From NCBI RefSeq assembly GCF_001546115.1, contig NZ_KQ955209.1, positions 124,001-188,000 on the forward strand: a stretch of DNA of 64,000 bases, given 5' to 3'. Every line of letters begins with the position of its first letter. Position 1 is the stretch's first letter. This document shows, in pieces, positions 58,191-64,000 of this stretch. The notes below the pieces were generated by a model. It saw only the letters and a program-made list of their open reading frames with translations. It was not told the DNA's origin and searched no databases. The translations under genes and the position numbers were made by a program. Origin of the DNA: Paracoccus aminovorans (GTDB lineage Bacteria; Pseudomonadota; Alphaproteobacteria; Rhodobacterales; Rhodobacteraceae).

Positions 58191-58234
58191 GCCGGGCGGA
58201 ACGGCTGCCCGGCGAAAGCCTGCCGCAAGGCAGG
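58191..58234 (+). repeat. Two hairpins between permease and binding-protein genes
   Basis: GCCGGGC/GCCCGGC (58191-58197, 58207-58213) and CCTGCC/GGCAGG (58219-58224, 58229-58234 with GCAA loop) lie in a row before the ribosome site. Such hairpins often raise binding-protein mRNA stability relative to the permease. Confidence 0.5.
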
Positions 58235-58260
58235 AAACCAACCCCAAGGGAGTGAGAAGA

Positions 58261-59208
58261 ATGTTCAAACTGACCCGTCGCGCGCTGCTGGCCGCCGCTG
58301 CTTCGCTGCCCCTGATGGCAGCGGCCGCCTCGGCCGAGGGCCTGATCTCGATCATCGTCAACGACCCGGCGAACCCCTATTGGTTCACCGAGGGCGAGGT
58401 CGCCAAGAAGACCGCCGAGGAGATGGGCTATACCGCCAATGTCGGCGCCCATCGCGGCGACACCAATACCGAAAGCACGCTGATCGACACCGCGATCACC
58501 AACAAGTCGGTGGCGATCATCCTCGACCCCGCCAACGCGGACGGCTCGGTCGGCGCGGTGCAGAAGGCGGTCGATGCCGGCATCCCGGTGATCCTGGTCA
58601 ATGCCGAGATCAACCAGGAAGGCCTGGCCAAGGCGCAGCTGGTGTCGAACAACGCGCAAGGCGCGGCGCTGGGGGCCCAGGCCTGGGTCGAGGCCGTGGG
58701 CGACAAGGGCAAATATGTCGAACTGTTCGGCGCGCCCTCGGACAACAACGCCCAGACCCGCTCGAACGGCTACGAGACCGTGCTGAGCCAGTATCCGGAC
58801 CTGGAAAAGGCCGGCCAGGAGGTCGCGAACTGGGACCGCACCCAAGGCTACCAGAAGATGCAGTCGCTGCTGCAGGCCAACCCGGACATCAACGGCGTGA
58901 TCTCGGGCAATGACGAGATGGCGCTGGGGGCGATCGCGGCGCTGAAAGAGGCCGGCAAGCTGGACGCGGTCAAGGTCGGCGGCTTCGACGGCTCGCCCGA
59001 TGCGGTGGCGGCGGTCAAGGCCGGCGAGCTGCAATATACCGTGCTGCAACCCGTCGCCATCTTCTCGGCCGAGGCGGTCAAGCAGGCGGATTCGGTGATC
59101 AAGACCGGCAAGACCGGCGTGGACACCGAAAAGCAGCTGTTCGACTGCCTGCTGATCGACCAGTCGAACGCCGACAAATACACGGCGCCCTTCGTGCTGG
59201 AACAGTAA
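58261..59208 (+). CDS. eryG: Periplasmic sugar/polyol-binding protein, EryG-like
   Basis: The 315-residue precursor has a signal peptide (LTRRALLAAAASLPLMAAAASA) and an RbsB-type bilobal fold: SIIVNDPANPYWF, GAHRGDTNTES, SGNDEMALGAIAALKEAG and GFDGSPDAVAAV. AAGGGAGTGAGAAG precedes ATG 58261. It captures the imported polyol. Confidence 0.92.
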   Translation: MFKLTRRALLAAAASLPLMAAAASAEGLISIIVNDPANPYWFTEGEVAKKTAEEMGYTANVGAHRGDTNTESTLIDTAITNKSVAIILDPANADGSVGAVQKAVDAGIPVILVNAEINQEGLAKAQLVSNNAQGAALGAQAWVEAVGDKGKYVELFGAPSDNNAQTRSNGYETVLSQYPDLEKAGQEVANWDRTQGYQKMQSLLQANPDINGVISGNDEMALGAIAALKEAGKLDAVKVGGFDGSPDAVAAVKAGELQYTVLQPVAIFSAEAVKQADSVIKTGKTGVDTEKQLFDCLLIDQSNADKYTAPFVLEQ

Positions 59209-59252
59209 CCGCCGCTGCCGGGTGCGGCGCCGCTCCGCCCCCGGCCCTGCAC

Positions 59253-59281
59253 GCCCCGCGCCCCTTTTCGCGGTGCGGGGC
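59253..59281 (+). terminator. Intercistronic hairpin after the binding-protein gene
   Basis: GCCCCGC (59253-59259) pairs with GCGGGGC (59275-59281), extended by wobble pairs. It may lower expression of the downstream kinase and dehydrogenase. Confidence 0.45.
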
Positions 59282-59305
59282 GCAGTTGTGCCCGACGAGG
59301 TTCCC

Positions 59306-60829
59306 GTGCCCCTGCTGCTTGGCATCGACAACGGCCTGACCGTGACCAAGGCGGTGATCTTCGATCAGACCGGCCGGGTGCTGGCCACCGCGCGCCGCCG
59401 CGTGCCGCAGATCATGCCGCGCCCGCGCCATGTCGAGCGTGACATGGACGTGCTCTGGGCCCAGACCGCCGCCGCCATCGCCGAGGCCGTCGCCGCCTGC
59501 GGCCGCCCGGCCGGCGAGATCGCCGCCGTGGCCGCCACCGCGCATGGCGACGGCGTCTATGTGCTGGACCGCGACGCCCGCCCGCTGGGCCATGGCATCC
59601 TGTCGCTGGACAGCCGCGCCGGCGCGGTGGTCGCCGGCTGGCAGGCGGACGGCACCGCCGAACGCGCGCTGGCCCGCACCGGGCAGATGCCGCATGCCTC
59701 GGCGCCCTCGGCCCTGCTGGCCTGGATGCGCGACCACGACCCCGAACGCTTTGCCCGCATCGCCCATGTGCTGGCCTGCAAGGACTGGTTGCGCTTCTGC
59801 CTGACCGGCCGCATCGCCACCGACCTGACCGAGGCCAGCACCTCCTTCACCGATGTCGCGACCCAGCGCTATGCGCCCGACATCCTGCCGCTGTTCGGGC
59901 TGCAGGCGCTGGCCGGGACGCTGCCGTGGATCCTGCTGCCCGGCGCTGTCGCCGGCCATGTCACGCCCGAGGCCGCCGCCCTGACCGGCCTTGTCGCCGG
60001 CACGCCGGTCGCGGCCGGTTTGCATGACGTGACCGCCTCGGCGCTTGGCGCGGGCGGCCATGCGCCCGGCACGGTCGCCATCGTCGCCGGCACCTATTCC
60101 ATCAACGAGACCGTCTCGGACGCCCCCAAGGTCGATCCGCGCTGGTTCTGCCGCAACGGGCTGGAGCCCGGCGCGTGGAATGCCATGTCGATTTCCCCCG
60201 CATCGGCAGCGAATTACGACTGGTTCCTCGACACGCTCTGCGGGGCCGAGCGCCGCGAGGCCGAGGCGCAGGGCCGCGCCTTCCACGCCGAGATCATCCC
60301 CGAGATCGAGGCCGCCATGGCCCGCCCCTCGACCGCGATCTTCCACCCGTTCCTGTTCGGCTCGCCGCTGGGGCCCACGGCCAGCGCCGGCTTCTTCGGG
60401 TTGCGCGGCTGGCAGGACCGCGGCGACATGCTGCGCGCGGTGATCGAGGGCATCGCCTTCAACCACCGCATCCATGTCGATGCCCTGCGCGAGGGGTTTC
60501 GGCCCACCAAGGCTCGACTGACCGGAGGAATATCGCGCAGCCCCTTGTTTGCTCAGCTTTTTGCCGACGCGCTGGGAATGCCGGTCTCGGTCAGCGACAC
60601 CGAGGAGGCCGCGGCCTGGGGTGCGGCGCTTTGCGCGGGTGCGGCGGTCGGGCTTTACCCAAGCCCGCGCCACGATCCGCGCGACATGGCGGCGCTGACC
60701 CGCCATTACGCCCCCGATCCCGCCCGCAGCGCGGCGCTGGCCGAACGCTTTGCGCTCTTTACCGAACTGACCCAGGCGCTGGCGCCGATCTGGCCCAAGA
60801 TCGAGGCGCTGGCAAAGGAAGACCCATGA
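59306..60829 (+). CDS. Second FGGY sugar/polyol kinase (LyxK-like)
   Basis: The 507-residue kinase begins LLLGIDNGLTVTKAVIFDQTG and has ERDMDVLW, ACKDWLRFCLTGRIATDLTEAS, GLHDVTASALGAG and LTGGISRSPLFAQL. It resembles LyxK-like FGGY kinases more than EryA. A GTG at 59306 with GAGG five bases before is chosen; GTG at 59288 is an alternative. The stop overlaps the dehydrogenase start (ATGA). Substrate is a polyol or ketose, not determined. Confidence 0.82.
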   Translation: MPLLLGIDNGLTVTKAVIFDQTGRVLATARRRVPQIMPRPRHVERDMDVLWAQTAAAIAEAVAACGRPAGEIAAVAATAHGDGVYVLDRDARPLGHGILSLDSRAGAVVAGWQADGTAERALARTGQMPHASAPSALLAWMRDHDPERFARIAHVLACKDWLRFCLTGRIATDLTEASTSFTDVATQRYAPDILPLFGLQALAGTLPWILLPGAVAGHVTPEAAALTGLVAGTPVAAGLHDVTASALGAGGHAPGTVAIVAGTYSINETVSDAPKVDPRWFCRNGLEPGAWNAMSISPASAANYDWFLDTLCGAERREAEAQGRAFHAEIIPEIEAAMARPSTAIFHPFLFGSPLGPTASAGFFGLRGWQDRGDMLRAVIEGIAFNHRIHVDALREGFRPTKARLTGGISRSPLFAQLFADALGMPVSVSDTEEAAAWGAALCAGAAVGLYPSPRHDPRDMAALTRHYAPDPARSAALAERFALFTELTQALAPIWPKIEALAKEDP

Positions 60830-62475
60830 CGGAAGACATCGACGTGCTGATCCTCGGCGCCGGCATCAACGGCGCGGGCCTGTTCCGCGACCTTTGCGAA
60901 CAGGGCGTGACCTGCGTGATCTCGGACAAGGGCGATTTCGGCGGCGGCACCTCGGCGGCGCCCTCGCGGCTGATCCATGGCGGCATCAAATACCTGGAAA
61001 CCGGCGAGCTGGGCCTGGTCGCGCAATCGACGCTGGAGCGCAACCTGCTGCTGAAGAACGCCCCGCATCTGGTGCGGCCGCTGCCCACGGTGATCCCGAT
61101 CTTTTCCTGGCTCAAGGGCATCCCGGCGGCGCTGCGCACGCTGATGGGCTCGACCACGGCGCCGCGCAGCCGGGGTGCGGTGCTGATGAAGCTGGGTCTG
61201 GCCATGTATGACTTCTACGGCCGCCGCCACCGGGTGATGCCGCGCCACCAGCTCTGGTCGCGGGCGCGGGCGCTGCGCGAGATCCCGCCCCTGACCCCGC
61301 GCATCGTCGCCGCCGGGCAATATTACGATGCCACCGTGACGCAGCCCGAGCGGCTGGTGTGGGAACTGGTCGCCGATGGGCTGCGCGCCAACCGGCAGGC
61401 CCGCGCGCTGAACCACACGGCCATTGCGGGCACGGACGGCGACAGCGTGACGCTGGACACGCCCCAGGGCCCGCTGGCGCTGCGCCCGCGCATCGTGGTC
61501 AATGCCGGCGGCCCTTGGATCGACCGGATCAATGCCCAGCTTGGCGTGCCCTCGACCCTGATCGGCGGCACCAAGGGCTCGCATATCCTGCTGGATCATC
61601 CCGAGCTTCTGGCGGCGCTGAACGGCCGCATGATCTATTTCGAAGCCGACGACGGCCGCATCTGCCTGGTCTTTGACTATCTCGGCCGGGCGCTGGTCGG
61701 CTCGACCGACATCCGCGCCGAGGATCCCGACAGCGTGACCTGCACGGAGCCCGAGATCGACTATTTCCTTGCCGCGCTCGGCAGCCTGCTGCCGGGGCTG
61801 CGGTTCGACCGCAGCCAGATCGTCTATGCCTATGCCGGCATCCGGCCGCTGCCCAAGTCCGAGGGTGTGGCGCCGGGGCTGATCAGCCGCGACCATTCGG
61901 CCCCGGTGGCCGAGCCCGAGGGGAGCCGGCGCTGGCCCGTGGTCTCGCTGGTGGGCGGCAAGTGGACCACGTTCCGCGGCTTTGCCGAGGAGGTCGCGGA
62001 TAGCCTGCTCGCGCGGCTGGGCCGGGCACGCCGGGTCTCGACCCAGGGCTTGCCCATCGGCGGCGGCCGCGACCTGCCGGACGGTGCGGCGGCGCGCCAG
62101 GACTGGATCGCTCGCGCCTGCGCCGAGACCGGCGCCGAGCGGGGACGGGCGGCAGAGCTCCTGGACCGCTACGGCAGCACCGCCCTGCCGATCCTCGCGG
62201 CCGAGGGCGCGCGGCCCGGGCGGTTGGCCGATGCGCCGGGTTACAGCCTGGCGGAATTCGACTGGATGATCCGGCACGAGCAGGTCCGCAGCCTGGCCGA
62301 TGTGGTGATGCGCCGCAGTGCGATCGCCGTCGCCGGCCGGCTCTCGGGCCGCGATCTGGACAGCATCGCCACGCTTTGCGCCCAGGCGCTCGGCTGGGAC
62401 GAGGCACGCCGGGCAGCGGAGCTGGCCACGACCCGGCAGATGCTGACCGCGCGTCATCGGCTGCGCCTGGGCTGA
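60826..62475 (+). CDS. Second GlpD-like FAD-dependent polyol phosphate dehydrogenase
   Basis: The 549-residue flavoprotein has VLILGAGINGAGLFRDLCEQG, GGGTSAAPSRLIHGGIKYLE, GSTDIRAEDPDS and VGGKWTTFRGFAEE; it has a C-terminal domain with a longer tail than EryB. It is coupled to the second kinase, so it likely oxidises that kinase's product. It could serve glycerol 3-phosphate, but the paired kinase is not GlpK-like. Confidence 0.83.
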   Translation: MTEDIDVLILGAGINGAGLFRDLCEQGVTCVISDKGDFGGGTSAAPSRLIHGGIKYLETGELGLVAQSTLERNLLLKNAPHLVRPLPTVIPIFSWLKGIPAALRTLMGSTTAPRSRGAVLMKLGLAMYDFYGRRHRVMPRHQLWSRARALREIPPLTPRIVAAGQYYDATVTQPERLVWELVADGLRANRQARALNHTAIAGTDGDSVTLDTPQGPLALRPRIVVNAGGPWIDRINAQLGVPSTLIGGTKGSHILLDHPELLAALNGRMIYFEADDGRICLVFDYLGRALVGSTDIRAEDPDSVTCTEPEIDYFLAALGSLLPGLRFDRSQIVYAYAGIRPLPKSEGVAPGLISRDHSAPVAEPEGSRRWPVVSLVGGKWTTFRGFAEEVADSLLARLGRARRVSTQGLPIGGGRDLPDGAAARQDWIARACAETGAERGRAAELLDRYGSTALPILAAEGARPGRLADAPGYSLAEFDWMIRHEQVRSLADVVMRRSAIAVAGRLSGRDLDSIATLCAQALGWDEARRAAELATTRQMLTARHRLRLG

Positions 62476-62516
62476 GCGGGGTTTTCCCGCGGCGCCCGCG
62501 ACCCTATCTGCCAAGG

Positions 62517-62909
62517 ATGGACGAATTCGACGCCCTCCTGCAGCGGCTTGCCCGGTCGCGGTTTCGCGCCCGCTTTCACTTGGGCACGGCCGAGCGCGCC
62601 TATGCCGACAGCAAGGGCCGCGACACCATCGCCCGCCATGCCGGCGATTTCATCGCCACGCGGCTGGCACCGGCCGAACCGCGCAATGACGGCCGGCAGA
62701 CGCCGATGCGCGGTCATCCGGTCTTCCTGGCCCAGCACGCCACCGCTTGCTGCTGTCGGTCGTGCTTGGCGAAATGGCACGGCCTGCCGCCCGGACGCGC
62801 GCTGACCCCCGCCGAACAGGCGCGGCTGGTCACACTGTTGATGCGCTGGATCGACCGCGAGATGGGCTATGCGCCGCCCCAAGCCAGGCATGATGGCGAT
62901 CCGGCCTGA
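62517..62909 (+). CDS. DUF4186 protein
   Basis: The 130-residue protein has ARSRFRARFHLGTAERAYADSKG, PRNDGRQTPMRGHPVFLAQHATACCCRSCLAKWHG and a C-terminal WIDREMGY, the DUF4186 pattern with a Cys cluster (CCCRSC) likely to bind a metal. AAGG precedes ATG 62517. Function unknown. Confidence 0.8.
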   Translation: MDEFDALLQRLARSRFRARFHLGTAERAYADSKGRDTIARHAGDFIATRLAPAEPRNDGRQTPMRGHPVFLAQHATACCCRSCLAKWHGLPPGRALTPAEQARLVTLLMRWIDREMGYAPPQARHDGDPA

Positions 62910-63195
62910 CCGGTAATTCTTTCCTGTTGGAGAAAAGCCGCCGCTTGGGCAGCAATGATAGACCACGGCTAACTTTTCCTGGCTGCCCGAACTTCGCATG
63001 CCGCCCGAAATTCTCGGCGCCCACAGCCGGCGATGATCTGCAAATTCTGGCCTTTCTCACCAGTCAGCTTCATCCGCGATCCCATCCCCGCCAAGAATGA
63101 CGGTTCGGGCTCCTAACAAGTCGCTGAAAAAGTCAGCCCTCGACCTGCCCCGCGGAACATGATTCACCCTGCGCAGGCCGATGGGGGTGATAAAG
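62910..63195. other. Intergenic stretch before the transposase remnant
   Basis: No gene is seen in 286 bases. GCTGAAAAAGTCAGC (63123-63137), a spaced palindrome, looks like the terminal sequence found near insertion sequences of this group and may mark an element edge. Confidence 0.4.
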
Positions 63196-64000
63196 ATGCG
63201 CGGGGCGGACGAGGCGAGCGGATCGCTGTTCCGCTACGTCGACCTTGAGGCCCGCATCCTCGCGGGCCACCCGCTGCGGACGATCCGGCAGGTGGTGAAC
63301 GAGGCGCGCCAGCCTGGATGCTGCGTTCGATGAGCTCTACACCGACTTTGGTCGCCCCTCGATCCCACCCGGAGCGGCTGATCCGGGCGAGCCTGATCCA
63401 GCTCCTCTATTCGGTCCGGTCCGAGCGCCAGCTGATGGAGCAGATGAACCACGATCTGCTGTTGCGCTGGCCTCGGCATTGATGATCCCGTGTGGGGTGA
63501 AGGGCGCCCGGAAATCCGTCCGGGGGACGGATTTCAGCCCTGAACGGGCGAAGCCCCGAAGGCCGACCGTCTTCGCAAGAACCGCGACCGGCTGCTGAGC
63601 ACCGACATGTCGCGCAAGATCATGGCCGCGATCCTGGCGCACCGCCAGGCGCCGCCGCTGCTGTCTGACGACCACTTCTCGGTCGACGGCACGCTGGTGA
63701 AGGCGTTCGCCATGGGCCTCGAACCGGTGGCGGCCTGATGGCTCACCCTGATGAAGAGCGTCCCAACCGCGGGCGGGCGAGACCCCGCCGGATGATGAAG
63801 CCGGCGATCCTCCCGGACTCGGGATCCCCGCCACCGATCCATCCGCCTTGACGGTAGCAGCCAAGACCGATCCGATGCCCCGCAACCAACGCCACAGCCG
63901 CCATGCCGAGGTCGATTTCCGGGGTCAGAGGCGCACGAATGCCACCCATGGCCCGCCCCCCGCTCCGGACGCGCGGCTCTACAGGAAATCCCCGGCACCG
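63196..64000 (+). pseudogene. IS1182/IS5-type transposase remnant, frameshifted, continues past the window
   Basis: The ATG at 63196 starts MRGADEASGSLFRYVDLEARIL...GHPLRTIRQVVNEA, then frame shifts near 63305 and 63368 (extra C) to LYTDFGRPSIPPERLIRASLIQLLYSVRSERQLMEQM. After a 67-base insertion (see below) the text resumes as NRDRLLSTDMSRKIMAAILAHR and FSVDGTLVKA, a stop at 63736, and later RHAEVDFRGQRRTNATH and DARLYRKSP at the window end. It is inactive. Family name is from memory of this transposase type. Confidence 0.8.
63497..63563. repeat. Palindromic insertion inside the transposase remnant
   Basis: About 67 bases that the transposase frame does not need contain an 11-bp perfect stem (GAAATCCGTCC at 63511-63521 and its complement at 63525-63535, loop GGG), continued by AGGGC/GCCCT around it. 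It interrupts between codons for DDPVW and the next conserved block. Confidence 0.6.

Noticed and set aside
59222..59305. Upstream extension of the second kinase
   Set aside because: The added residues are Arg/Pro-rich and overlap an intercistronic hairpin; kinase homology starts at LLLGIDNG.

Overview
The window is about 64 kb of very GC-rich, densely packed DNA. It looks like an alphaproteobacterium of the Rhodobacteraceae, most probably Paracoccus or a close relative. The reasons are red-type RuBisCO with CbbX, a Hint-domain secreted protein, PACE and HPP membrane proteins, an alphaproteobacterial-type erythritol locus, and the GC-rich codon use. This is inference from protein families; no rRNA or tRNA gene was seen.

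Layout. 1-2.5 kb: the tail of phosphoribulokinase (cbbP), then a wrecked cbbL with no cbbS and a wrecked cbbX, so carbon-fixation genes are broken here. 2.5-6 kb: gamma-glutamylpolyamine genes (puuA, puuB) divergent from a GntR regulator. 6-8.6 kb: a His-rich secreted protein, ychF and trpA. 8.7-18 kb: genes that suit defence against quinones and other electrophiles: a beta-class GST, a glyoxalase-hydrolase fusion, an FMN reductase, a second ring-cleaving glyoxalase with a divergent LysR gene, a luciferase-like monooxygenase and a KefC-type antiporter. A secreted Hint protein lies among them. 18-20.3 kb: an ABC exporter with His-rich loops. 20.3-27 kb: alkaline phosphatase with a possible Pho box, a HutD protein, and a KdpE plus short KdpD pair divergent from kup. 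27-32 kb: a four-gene, fully overlapping operon of 5-oxoprolinase-type genes with a biotin carboxylase. 32-43 kb: mixed housekeeping and accessory genes (CBS/HPP protein, two glycosyltransferases, an oxidoreductase-epimerase fusion, a urea channel, DUF475, DUF1127, a PACE pump, two LysR regulators).

43-62.5 kb is the most coherent block, a polyol (erythritol-type) catabolic locus. It holds transketolase, a DeoR regulator, EryH-like triose isomerase, RpiB/EryI, class I fructose bisphosphatase and Calvin-type aldolase. These are followed by eryA-eryB-eryC-eryD on the opposite strand and a divergent sugar ABC transporter (DUF2291 protein, ATPase, permease, binding protein). A second FGGY kinase and a second GlpD-like dehydrogenase close the block. 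Together they could import a tetritol, convert it to erythrose 4-phosphate, and feed that through aldolase, phosphatase and transketolase.

62.5-64 kb: a DUF4186 gene, then a decayed transposase that runs off the window and carries a palindromic insertion. Both window ends are therefore degraded while the 60 kb between is intact. Neighbouring genes are often translationally coupled (ATGA overlaps), and four convergent pairs share their stop codons inside one CTAG.
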